Shown piece after piece: positions 35,101 through 48,765 of a stretch of DNA of 64,000 bases. Source of the DNA: Nilaparvata lugens (lineage: Eukaryota > Arthropoda > Insecta > Hemiptera > Delphacidae); contig NC_052507.1 of NCBI RefSeq assembly GCF_014356525.2, forward strand, positions 496,001-560,000, read 5' to 3'. The notes beneath the pieces are model-generated. The model ran no database searches and was not told the origin of the DNA. It saw only the letters and a program-made list of their open reading frames with translations. The number at the start of each line of letters is the position of its first letter. Position 1 is the stretch's first letter. A program made the position numbers and the translations under genes.

Positions 35101-38100
35101 ATAATTTCGCTTTCTGAGTGAAGGGCTTATAAGTCCAGGACTTGAATTAGATTCTCCCCTCTTTCCGAGTCGAGGATTTATCAAAATCGTTAAGTCCAGA
35201 ACTTAAAACAGCGTGATTTTACACCCTCGACTGGGGTAGGGTTTAAATTTAAGTTCTAGACTTAACTGAGCAAACACAATTCAGTTATTGTTTTGAAGTA
35301 GATGAAAAGCCAAATAGATGTCATGGAATACCTAAATTATTTGGATTAGTCCATCTAAATTCATAATTCATAGTTAGCAAGTTTATTTTGGAATAAAATT
35401 TTATCAGAATTATATGTAAAAAACTAACCTTATTCTACGACTGACATAACCTAAAAATGTTCAAGAAAAATAATACAAAGATTGCCTTGGAATATATATT
35501 CTAATCTGAATGATATTAATCAATGTCATATTCAACATATTAATAATAATAATAATAATAATAAATTATTATTCCATTTTTTTCAAAACAAATACGTTTT
35601 CAAACTCAATAGCCCAATGAATTTCTTATTCCAAAATCTTTGGTTAGGATCAATGATCAATAATAGCATAACGTAAAATGAAACGTTTATTCATTCATCT
35701 TTCAAAAGTTAGGTTTTGCTTTGAATAGGCCTACAAAGAAATCAAAACGTATTTTTACAAAATAATAATTTGGAGAGCATGCCCATTTGAATTATCCCGC
35801 TGCAATCAGCTGTTTTTGTTTTGCTATAATGCCAACAATACAACAGCAAAATATTGTGAATTTCCCTCATTTTTATTGCGTTCAAGTCCTGGACTCAAAT
35901 AAGTCGAGAACTCAATAGACCCCGGAGTTTAGAAGATAAAATCGTGACTCAGAAAGTCGATTTAGACCCGAGCGTTTATTCAAGTCCTGGACTCTGTAAG
36001 TCCAGAACTTATAGATCCCGAGCTTGGAAACCGGCCTTAAATGAATTTCAATAAATTAATACTTTTTAATAAATAACAATACTTCTCAAACTTGATTCCC
36101 TACGGCACGACTTACTCTACTAGCTCGAGACTGTTTTCATTAGCATAGTAGTGGTAGAGTAGAGTGAGAAGCGGTCGTGGGGGAAGGCAAGTGGTAGAGT
36201 ACTATCCCACTCTACTCTACTAAAAACTAGTACTATACCATGACTACTCTACCATGAACGTTTTTCATTGGGAGAGTTGACAAGATAGTTAGTACTTGCC
36301 CAGGGAGCTCTACCACTATGGCTCAACTCACACTTACGCGACTCAAGTCGAGAAGAGACTGCAACTCTAGTCTCTTCTCGACGCAGCATGTGTTTTCAAA
36401 TGGTGACACTCAGACCAGTCGACTCTAGTCCCCGCGACCTCACGACTGTGAGACAGAGTCGAGCCTCGACTTGAGTTGCGTAGTACCGTGCATTTTTAAT
36501 GAAAGTGAGGTTATGTTTTATGAAAGTGATGTCTCTTCATTTTAGATAAGACAATAATACGAATTAGATAAGCCAATCTATATATATATATATATATATA
36601 ATATATATATATATATATTATATATATATATATAAGCGAAATGGCACTCACTCACTGACTGACTGATTCACTCACTCGCAGAACTAAAAATCTACGGGAC
36701 CAAAAACTTTCAAATTTGGTAGGTATGTTCAGTTGGCCCTTTAGAGGCGCACTAAGAACGGATTTGGAAAAATTTCAACTCTAAGGGTGGTTTTTAAGGG
36801 TTTAAAGTTCGTCTTTTAGCATGTATATTCCAATCTCTTATATTATAATAAGTTGGAATGTCCATACCATATTATAATATAGAACTATAATCTGGAGATA
36901 GTACCTCTTCGAAACAGTTGTTAACTGGTAACTAAATTAATAATTTTGTCAGTTGGCATTAAGTTGAGTTGACTTTGTTAGGTTGGCACCAAGTTGAAGA
37001 TTGAAATGCATTTATCGCGGAAAAATTGATTGGGCACTGCTACTTCAATCAGAGCTATTCCTGGTAATATTATATGCCAGACGTTTAGTCTGGACCCCCG
37101 ACTGGATCGTCCTAACATATGATCGTTCTACAAATGAAAAATGCAGGCGAGCGAAGCGAGCCTGCAGATCTCATTCTTGGACGATCCAGTCCTGGCTAGA
37201 CGGACATGGCGAGCGAAGCGAGCCTGACGGCTAGTATATTTATTTTTATTTATTTATTAATAATCATTACATTACATCAATTTTGGGAATAATCCCATTT
37301 GACAGGTAACTTGTCAGTACTAATACTAATCCTAATACTATAATACATACAATCAAAATAATAAAATATTTATTCAGGTATCAAGTGTCAAGTATCTTTA
37401 TGGATGGTAATGATATACATCATATGTAAAAAAAAAAATCAATTTTCTTGTGAATAAAATTCTGAGATTGCGTATAGGCTTTTCTCTAATAACATTTTTT
37501 TGACTGCCTGTTTGAATAAAATGACTGATTCAATGTTTCGAATGTCTGTTGGCAGCCTATTATAGAGTCTCATTCCTGAATAAAAATATATAATAATATA
37601 TTCATAATTATTAAAAAATTTGTTACATGCAAATTAGTGACGAATTAGATCTTATAATTATTTCAATAAAGTATAATTAGAAAATAGAATAGCGTGGAGC
37701 TGAAGTAGTGACAATGATCGAAAAAGTCGTAAGGTCTAGAGGCTGGAAGTATCCTCGACTGGAGTCGTACGATTCGAGTCGAGGTAGTGTGAGTTGAGCC
37801 TAACTCTACTAATGAAAACCAGGCTATAATGTGAGTGGAAAGGTGGCGCTCACCTCTTGATGTCAGTGCCAAAGTCTTCGAGGAACTCGACCTTTCTCTG
37901 CGCAAACATGAGTATCTGCTCCATGTCGGCCCCCTCCAGGGAGATGTACTGATTGATGACGTCAATCACCTCAGACTCGACAACCGGCGACCTCTGCATT
38001 GCCATGTCTATCAACTGCAGGTAGAGTCGCGGGTTCTCCTAATCAAACAAATTAAAAAAACAACGATTGTTTATTAGATATGTTATTAGGTCCTGCAAAT

Positions 38101-41100
38101 TTATTTCTTCAATTTTTTTGTGTAGTTGAGAAGTTGATATTGTGGTAATTATTCATATTAAATAAAAAGACTAAGGAATTGTCAAAAAACACAGATTTTA
38201 TTGATAGTTAGAAAGACCGGTTTCGGTTGTTACACCATTGTCAATCTCTAATAAACTCTGAAAAAACTAAATATTCTTCCTTTAATATGTGAATATTTCC
38301 TATTTCAGTGAAGATGTTACTTCTATTCTTGGTTTTGAAGCATCTATAGTGAGGTCCACGTTATAATGGCAGTGCTTGTTTAGCAATGGTATTGCTATCC
38401 TTGTCTATCATTCAACAAAGCGGATAGCGCTATCTCTTTCTCGGTTCATTCTCTTGCCAGATCGTCTTTTAACAATGTAGAATTAATAATTAATAAAAAA
38501 AACTTAATCTTAATTATGGAAATTCATCATGAAATCATTGAGAAATATAATTTCTTGCTTAGTATAATATAATTGATTAGTTTAAACGAGAATGAACCGT
38601 TAATATTACATCATAAATCTGTATCAGCTATCGTCTATAGAATGCATTGACAAGACAGAGGATCGGCAAAGATGTTCTGCTATCTTTCTCCACTGCCATT
38701 ATAGCGTGGCCCTCACTATAGATACAGTATGTTATTAGGTCCTGCAATATTATTTCTTAAAAAGGTAAAATATTTCCTATTTTAGTGATAATAATTTGAT
38801 TTCTTCTATGTTTGGTTTTGAAGCATCTAAATTTTAAAATCTACTTTGTGAAAATAAATTAGGTCTGAAAATTTTGTGAAGTGAACAATTATAAGACTCA
38901 ACCTATTTCGGACTATCTGTTATCTAAATTTGGGAGAGGGATAGCACAAAGTTACCTTTTTTCTCTCCCTATCATTTTGATGATGTACTTATTGTACGAA
39001 TCAATGAAGAATAAAGAATTGAAATTTATTCATTGTTGTACAAAACAATATAAACAGTGTCAAGGTATAGCTAACATTTAGAAGAAAGAACCAGTAATAA
39101 CAAGCATCTGGAATCTTATCAATTCATGCAGATCTAGTGTCTACATAGTCTTCCATAATACACAAATCATAATATACATGAACGGAAAAGGATCAACAGG
39201 CCTAGCCCAAAACTGTCCCACTTCTAATTTTAATGGGTCCCTACTGCTAATTTTGATAGAAGTTAACCAATTTAAAAGAACTAGATATCAATTCTAATCA
39301 AATTTCGAGTCCAGAAAATACAAACAAAAATTTATAAAAATATTGTCTACATAAGACCCGGTTGCACAACAGCCTGTTAAATTTTAACCGTGATTAATTT
39401 CACGAGAACCAATCAGAGAAGGCCTTTTTGATAAGACGGTTTCTCTGACTGGTTCTCGTAGAATTAATCTCGGTTAAAATTTAACCGGCTGTTGTGCAAC
39501 CGGGCCCAAGTCTTGAAGTTATCAATGTGATGCAGATATAAATGTACTTACCACATCTTTTTCAAGCGCCTTTTTCAATATAGAGACCGCTTTATCGACA
39601 TTATTCAAACTCTGTAAAGAAAAACAAGGATTAGAAAATCAAATGTCGATGCAAGTAGATGCAACCTGTTGATATTATAGTTATTGCAGTGGAGGAAGAC
39701 AGAAGAACAGTGTTACTGATTCTCTGTCTGCCTTCTATACACGATAGCTGATACCAGTATAACTGATGTGATATCAACTGTTCATTCTTGTTTAAAATAA
39801 TCAATTTTTTTATTCCATTCGCCAAGAAAATACCGGGTGCATCAAAAAAATGTATACAACTTTCATAGAAAATTTATTTACCGTTCTACAAAGTTAAATT
39901 TCAGGAAAATAGAAAGCTGAAAGTCCAATGTGAATGAAACATAAATAACAAATGTTAATACTGTTCAAATTGGTGACCTGCAGCATCAATACAATATTCT
40001 GAGTACGAGTCACCACTGATTCTATACATCGTATCAAAACGTCCAATGAGATTTCTCTACACACTGCTTGAATCTCATTCCAAAGAATGTCTAGGTTACG
40101 TGGTTTACGTTTGTACCCCTCATCTTTTACTGTGCCCCACAAGAAGAAATCCAGTGGTGTAAGGTCTGGAGAGCGTGCTGGAAACTCGATTGGCCCCCTG
40201 CGTCCTATCCACTGGCCTGGCAAATTTTGATCCAGGTAAGCTCGTACGTCCCTGTGATAGTGCGGCGGAGCACCATCTTGTTGAAAATAAAAATCATCAT
40301 TACCGTATAATGCACGAATGGCAGGAAATATGGAATCAGCAAGCATTGTTAGGTAATTAATACCAGTTACAGTGCCTTCAAATAGAAAATGTCCAATGAG
40401 TCCCCTTGAAGACAAACCTCATCACTTGTAGCTGTTCGAGGCCGACCTGAATGACCTTTATGCACATCACACACTGTTCCATGAACTTCGAATTTGTCTC
40501 GTATGCGTGTAATTGTTAATCTTGAAGGTGGTTCTGTATCATACTCCCTTCTCCACTGTCTTTGAACTTCATTTACATTCTCAAACTTCTAGTACCACTT
40601 AATAACCTGCTTACGTTCTTCAAAACTCAAACGTACGTCCGCCATGTTGATATTACAAATTCCAACTAACAATATAACATAGAGGGACGATTATGCTGCC
40701 ACCTGGCGAAGAAATATAACATTAGCCTTGTAGAGCGGTAAAACTACGATTGTTTAAAGTGTGTATACATTTTTTTGAAGCACCCGGTATATTTTCCGTG
40801 TTTGTTGCCCGCGCCGTCACCGACTAGTTCAGTTTACTTTTTGACGGTGACAGTGCGGCCTCGTGTAACATAGAGAGTGAGAAACTTATTGAAGAGATAC
40901 GGAATTTTCCAGTTTTGTACGATCAAAGTGATGAGAAAAATCTCAAATCCGAATATAAGTATTTTTTAAAATATTTGTAGAACTTCATTTCATCATCCAT
41001 GAGACGAGGAAACAGAGTGTTAATTCTCCCTCAATGGGTCTTAATTTCCAGGCACTCTCCACCCAAGTTCTCTTCCTTCGCCTAATTCATGTTTCCTCTT

Positions 41101-44100
41101 TTTCTTCTTCTAGAGTCAAGGCAACCATTGCTAAATCACTGTTCCCAAATTTTGAAAACATGATTGAGATCACAAACAGAGATCAGAACAAAGTAGCACA
41201 ATGTGAAAATCAATGTCAATTTGATATCAAAGTCAAAATCTCATAAAATTTAGCACAATTTGAATAGTTTTCTGATTCTGAAATCAGAACTGAGACACTG
41301 CTGCCGCTCGGCTGTCGCCCGAAGTACGTGTGTTCTCCTACCACTATCACCGTGTAGCGGGCTTAGCTCGGTCGTACGTCGGCGCGGACTCGATGCGGTT
41401 GAGTCCCGGCATCTAAAGGTGCGTACAGACTTTCGCTCTGCTCCGCAACCGAACGTCACTCCAGCAGAGCGATTGATGATCGACCGGCGAGCAAGAGTGG
41501 TTCGACCGGGGAACGCGAGAAGATCTAACATCTTCCGTAACGTTCATGATGGGTGCGTGGGCGGAGCGACTGTGGTTCGATGGTGGTACGAGGGCTGTAC
41601 GAGGGAGGAGCGTGCTCGGTGCGGGTTGGAAGAGCGAATATGTGTACGCAGCTTAATGTATTCAATTAAAGCCTTCCATCTTATTCAATCTACTTTGATC
41701 AATCATACTAAAACTTATTCATCGCTACCGATAAAATAACAGCGTTGCCATATTGTGAGATTGCGACTTTCTCAAATTTCTTTTGTGAGTTGCACGTTAT
41801 AGAGTGAGTTGCAACTAGCACAGATGATAATCTATACTTTCTGTATATATGACAATCAGATATGACAATCAGTAGTCAATAGACCGTGCCGAACTAAACT
41901 GAAAAAAGTGGTGATCAGTTACCTTCCAGCAGAACCTGGCGTACTTGATGGTGAGATTGCTGGTGATGAGCCTGGACTTGGCCGAGGCGGCGATGTAGTG
42001 CTCGTAGAGTGCGGCGCATTCGTCCAGGTTGCCCGATCGCCTCTCCAGGTTGATGCGTCTGAACGCCACCTGCATTGAGCCGGGCAGGTTCTTGTCAAGG
42101 GTCGCCAGAATTTCTCTAGCTTTTGCTATGTTGCCTGCAATCAAACACACCAAATCAATCAAACTTAAGTGAATGAAAACTTGTCAAGGCTAGTACAAAA
42201 AGCGCCAGAGAAACTTACTTATTTGAAAAATTCCCGCGCGGTGAATTGGTCATGTAGAGGGGAAGGAGGGGCGCATCTAGAGGGGGAAGTTCCCAAGTTT
42301 ATCCTCCCTGAAGTAAATAGCCATCATGCTCTGGTCTAGAGAGCAGCGGGCCTTTGCAGTTGAGAGCTTCTTCTCTAATGGTCGATCACTTGTTGTTGCT
42401 ACGCTACGTGCTTCCGCTCAATATTTCAAATTCCTCCTCACAGACTCGTTCCTGGCCGTAATTCGATTCTGTCGAGGGTTAACTCATTTCGGTAGTGTGG
42501 AAGAGTCGCTAAACCCAGAAATGGACTTCAACAAGCCATCGGAACTCCAGAAAATATCGAAAGAGTGAGGCAGTCAGTTGTGCGTTCTCCCCGGCTTTCG
42601 GCTCGCAAACACGCAGCTGCTATGGCAATTTTTGACTTCACTGTTGGACGAATTTTCCATGAAGACCTTCAATTCCATCCCTATAAATTGACTGTTGTTC
42701 AAGAATTGACTGAACGCGATTTTGTTGCCCGTCATAATGCATGTGATATGCTGATTAACAACATGCCTGAAGATGCGGTCGTTTTTTTTTTCAGTGACAA
42801 GGCTCATTTTCACATGCGATTTATTTATGGGGTTATTTGAAATCCCTGGTTTATGTCGAACGACCACAGTCCATAGAACACCTCAAGAACAACATTCGCG
42901 ACGCCATTGCCAACATACCATAGTACCATAGATCATGTGGAAAAGATAGCACAAGAAGGTATCCTATGGTATAGGTCGTTTATGTACCATATTTGAACCC
43001 AATTTTTTGTCATCTCAAGCCGATTATTAGGGCCCTAATAATACCTAAATTGTCGGGCAAATAAAACGTAAAACATATTGAATCATGCAGAGGCAATTCA
43101 ATTTTTAAACTTCAAATATTCGTACCTAGACTTTCTTCCCAGACAGCCCAGAAGAGATGCAGATGAGGCTTCTTTTTGTGATGAATTGTGCAGGCTCTTT
43201 CATACACATCACTGATCTTCTCCTTCATTTCGGGAGCTTTGTCCTCCAGATAGCGCAAATACTGCAACAAAACAAAACTTACTGATCAGACAAACCATTC
43301 AAAAAGAGAAGGGCTCATGTAATTTCAATAAAATAATATAATACAGAAAACCAAACATAAATTAATGTTTACACATTCCACAAATATGTGTATTCAAAGA
43401 GGGACATTCATTTTATAAAGTATTTCATATTGTCCAGTATTTGATTTTTTTTTGTTTTTTGTGTTTATCATCTAGAAAGATCAAAACATTTCGAATAATA
43501 TCAATATACCATTTAAAGGCAAAAGCCTATCCTCCCTAACCTTCCCTTTTGCCTTTAAAACATAAACAAACCTTTAGTTTATGTTCATCTAATTTTAAAG
43601 TTCCTCTGATCTGAGGAACTCAATATTCAAAGAAATTATTTTTTAAAATCTATGTTCTATTAATTATAGTCTATTAGTTACTGTTGAGGTGCGTACAGAC
43701 TTTCGCTCTGCTCCGCAACCGAACGTCACTCCAGCAGAGCGATTGATGATCGACCGGCGAGCAACAGTGGTTCGACCGGGGAACGCGAGAAGATCTAACA
43801 TCTTCCGTAACGTTCATGATGGGTGCGTGGGCGGAGCGACTGTGGTTCGATGGTGGTACGAGGGCGGTATGAGGGAGGAGCGTGCTCGGTGCGGGTTGGA
43901 AGCGCGAATATGTGTACGCAGCTTAATACATAATAATTTATATAATATCGTTCACATAATGTTGGTTATTTCTGTATTTTATAATTTTCATATGATAAAA
44001 ATTATTTTAATTTGAATGAAAAGGTTGTTAAAAAAGTAAACTGTGAAAAGTGGAACTTACAATACTTTTAAGTGTTCATCATTCACCAAGAAGTTGAACA

Positions 44101-47100
44101 ATATAAACAGAGATTCTACAAATATCACATAAATGGTAAAAAAAGCAAACGTTAATCAATAAATTGAATAAGGAAATAACATAATAATTCATTTTTATAA
44201 TTTTATTTCATGATAAAATAATCTGCAAAGCATTTTACTAGGAAAATACTAAACATTAATGCTATTTCAATGAAAACAAATTCCTTTTCTATTTTTTCAA
44301 AGGAAGATTGATGCAAGACATTAAGGCCCGGTTTTCAAGTACATTCATTAAATCTAATGCACCACTGAACCTATAGATTTGATATAAATTTAATGATCCA
44401 TTAGATTTAATAAGTGTCCCAGGAGCCGGGCCGTAGACTTGACTTGGTAGATCTATCTAATTAACCTTGGTCTACTTACCCTCATCCAGAAATCTTCATA
44501 GAGAGCACAAGCAATGAGACACCGTTCGAACAGTGTTACAATCCTATCCTTGTCCCCTTGTTCCACTTCGTAGTCCAAATAATCCTTCCAATTCTTCAGC
44601 TGACATCTTTCTAGGGGCTTCACATGGAAGTATGGCCGTTTTATCTGCAAAAATTGAAAATACACTTGATCAATAATTTCAGTTGTTTCATTTCCACTAA
44701 TTGTGCCTTAGTTGTTTTTGATATCAATACTATATATTATATAGTATTCTATATATTATATATCTATATATTAGTATATATAGATATATCTATATATTGA
44801 TAGTTATCAATACTAGGCTAGGGTACATACTGTAGCAAACATTGTAACTGTTGAATTTTCGAGGGATAAAATTTGAATTGAATTGAATTTATGTTGCCCA
44901 AATTATAGATATAATAGTACAGAATACTAAACAAACCAGTTTGTTTCAATGGTAGTAGAATGATGCTCTAGTACTTTGCCTAGAATACTAGAGAACAAGT
45001 AGCATAGAGAAAATATAGCATAATAAGATAGCGTTTGTGTTCCAAATTTCTCTGTTATTTCAAGCCGATTACTGTCGACTATTGTTACTATTACCTTCTT
45101 GGACGGGTGAGAGTCTATGAACGCCAGAAAATGAGAGGCTACCAGCGTATCATAGCTTCACGAAAAATCTGGTGTGGTACACTCACACTACTTTCCTTGC
45201 TCATTGATCTATAAGCCTCATTCTTAAACGAGGATAATCTAGGGGAATAACATTATGCCGATTGGCGGCATAATAATTTTATTAAAACTACGATTATACT
45301 ATTGTTATTGTTTTCAGAGTACATTTTCCTTTGTTTGAATTATGAAATTTAAGGATTTTTTAAAAGTTGTCAAAACAGCTGTTCTACAAATAAAATATCG
45401 ACGTGTGTTCTTTTGAATAAACTGCTCTACCCACCTACCTCAAGCACGAGAAGGAGGTTACAAAGTAAATTTCTCAAGAATGGGGTGGACCCCCTGTTAG
45501 TTTCTCAGGAAGGAAACTCATGCTAGTTTATAGAGCTGATATATAACTATATAGGATATGAATTTGAAAAAATCGGTCAAGTCATTTTTGAGAAAATCGT
45601 GAAAACATGTTTTTATTTTGCGATTATCCGCCATTTTCTCAAGAATATTACGGAGCTCCTGCAATTTTCCAAGAAATGAGACTCATGTCAGTTGATAGGG
45701 CTTATAAATAGCTATCTAGGGTATAAATTTGAAGAAAATCGTTAGAGCCGTTTTCGAGAAAACCGTGAATAACTTGGTTTTTTAGTGATTATCCGCCATT
45801 TTTCACAAAAATATTACGGAGCTCCTGCAATTTCCCAGAAATGAGACTCATGTCAGTTGATAGGGCTTATAAATAGCTATCCATGGTATAAATTTGAAGA
45901 AAATCGTTAGAGCCGTTTTCGAGAAAACCGTGAAAAACATGGTTTTTAGTAATTATCCGCCATTTTTTTCCGCCATCTTGAATTGAATTTTATTGAATTT
46001 CTTATTGTCGGGTCCTCATGGTATAAGGACGTTAAGTTTAAAATTTCAAGTCAATCGGTTGATTAGGAATGGAGTTATCGTGTTCACAGACATACACACA
46101 TACACACACACAGACCAACACTCAAAAATCATGTTTTTGGACTCAGGGACCTTGAAACGTATAGAAAACTTGAAATTTGGGTTCCTTAATTTTTTTTGGA
46201 AAGCAATACTTTCCTTACCTATGGTAGTAGGGCAAGGAAAGTAAAAAGAACTAGCCTATGTGCTAAATCGGCTTATACAATGACATTTTTGGAACATACA
46301 AACCCTATAAAATTGAATATCGTATGCTATCTTTTCTCTATGCTAGTAGAAATTGATAGTTTTTTTCTGTAAATATGATTACTGTAATTGACATTCTATA
46401 ACTTTTGTCTATAATGAGATTTCCTTCACTCTATTAAATGAATAATAACAGTTAACCCTTCCACTACCAAGCGGGGTAATTGGACTACCCCAACCCACAT
46501 TTTCCCCATTTTTTTGTAGATAATGTTGTTGTATTTCATTGAAACCTTGAGTACTTGTTAAAAACATATCACTTTAGTTGTTTTTTCTCATAAAATCATT
46601 TCATTCCTCTTATTTTTTCAATTATTAGCAGATTTATCCTTGGGGTAACTCTATTACCCCGCTTGGTATTCCATGTCATGCAATTTTTTGGTATATTCCA
46701 TCCATTATCGGAATGCATAAGATATAAATTTAATGTCCAATTATCATTTTTTCGCCAAACCTGATTCATAATGATCACTTGAAATCTAAATTTGAAAAAA
46801 TTGCTTCTCTATAGCCATAATTTAATTATTTGACAACATTTCCCCTACATCTATTTGATAGAATGCTCATGTTTTTTGTCCTGTCAGTTTTTGATTGAAA
46901 ACATATTTTTCAACAAAAGAAATTTATTTTTAATTATATTAAAAGCTTTTGTAATGCATTTCATAGATGAATTAATGGAAAAAAATATAGAATAAAGATA
47001 TAAAACAGAAATCTTGTTGGGGTGACCCAGTTACCCCAGTTGGTATTCCGTGTATGTGAAGAAGGTTGGTAGTCCAAGGGTTAACGGAAAAATTCTGCAA

Positions 47101-48712
47101 TATTTATTATCAAAATAAGATCGATTTGAATATTTATCAATAACTAGCAGATAACCCGAGCTCCGCAAGGGTCTAGTACTGGAATCTTGAAGAATTAAAA
47201 ATAGGCCTATAATCGTCGGTAAATCAAGAATCTATATGAAGAATACTAGTAGTTCTGTGAACAGTAGACCTCACGCAGTATTCTCATCCACATGTAACTG
47301 ATTGAAACTATAGACCTTATGGAAATACAGTAATAGACTGGCTCCTCCACACATCTGGGTAATCACTTGTCAGCTGATTTATGATGAATAATTCTATAGT
47401 CTGATTTTTACTATAATATTGGCGTATGAAGGAGGCTCCTTTTTCCTTTTATATTATCCTTGAAATGCAAAATTTCCAAAAACTTTGTATATACGTCGAC
47501 GCGCAATTAAAAAAGGAACATACCTGTCAAATTTCATGAAAATCAATTACCGCGTTTCGCCGTAAATGCGCAACATATAAACATTCAAACATTAAGAGAA
47601 ATGCCAAACCGTCGACTTGAATCTTAGACCTCACTTCGCTCAGTCAACAAGTTCAATCAGTTCAGTAGTTCAGATATGATGATGTTTCATTCGTGTATTT
47701 TCCATCTCGTACATGTTTAAGAAGATTCTTTCTTTTATTATATCATAGACAGAACATAGATTACTTCACAACTGAAAATAATTTCATTCAAGTCCTTAAA
47801 TTATTTGCAAGATAGAATGAGGTAATTCTGTACAGAGTGTTTCAGAAGTAGTGTCGAACATTTTAGGATATTGTTCTTGGATGATAGGAGATTACAAATG
47901 ACGTATTTTAAGTGTCCAAAACTCAGCGGTTATCCTTATAGCTGCCATTTTGTTTTTTCACTTTTTCGATGTAAATTTTCAAAATGGTGGCCATTTCAAA
48001 TTTTTGATCGCAAATTTCACGAAAACCGTTCACTTTACAGAAAATTTACAAGAGACAAAAAAGTTAGCAAATTTTATCAAGATTTCAAGGATACTTCATT
48101 TATTGAAATTGGTCAGAGAATAACATAGAAATTTATTATTTTCGTATTGCATGCATGACTACTTTTCACAATTTGAACATCAATATTACATTTTAATTCC
48201 AATTGTATTCAAGATGAAGCTTTGAAACTCGGTATGGCTCCATATGGCCATCCAGCTGATTTTACAATAGTTTTCAGATGATCTTTTTATGTTCAAGATC
48301 ATGCATGCTGTACGAAAATAATAAATTTTCGGTTATTCTCTGACCAATCTTAATTAATTAGGTATCCTTGAAATCTTGATAAAATTTGCTAACTTTTTTG
48401 TCTCTTGTAAATTTTCTGTAAAGTGAACAGTTTTCGTGAAATTTGCAATCAAAATTTTAAATGGCCGCCATTTTGAAAAATTAAATCGAAAAGTCGTTAT
48501 TTTATTTTTTAAAGTTGAGTCTTTATAGCATAAATATTCATGCCAAATTTTAGATCAAGTATTTTTACTTTCCTTGCCCTATTACCATAGGTAAGTATTG
48601 TAGGAAAGTATAGCTTTCCGAAAAAAATTAAGGTACACCAATTTCTAAATTTCTATACGTTTCAAGGTCCCCTGAGTCGAAAAAACTGGTTTTTGGGTAT
48701 TGGTCTGTATGT

Positions 48713-48765
<53 letters not shown>

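Larger units (their letters stand above)
32455..37830. mobile_element. large composite foldback with nested insertions in a PRPF39 intron
   Basis: Outer arms: CTCACACTACCTCGACTCG at 32464 mirrors CGAGTCGAGGTAGTGTGAG near 37790. Inner arms: GCACGGTACTACGCAACTC (33511) mirrors GAGTTGCGTAGTACCGTGC (36472), with about 170 bp around it. Inside are a LINE end, an I repeat, a large C-type foldback and a Helitron-like element. A phrase TAGTAGAGTTA with CTGGCATACTAACTCTACC is repeated at 33978 and 34735 and, mirrored, at 37803. Confidence 0.65.

Noticed and set aside
32350..37800. CRISPR-like or regularly spaced repeats
   Set aside because: Repeats here are inverted arms of foldback elements, without constant spacers, in a eukaryotic intron.
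41260..41739. Plus-strand ORF of 159 codons, shared with 43689-44015
   Set aside because: The shared part is MITE L. Both frames run off the element into unrelated sequence and show no family resemblance.
42574..42867. Minus-strand ORF of 97 codons
   Set aside because: It is antisense to the recognisable transposase remnant on the plus strand.
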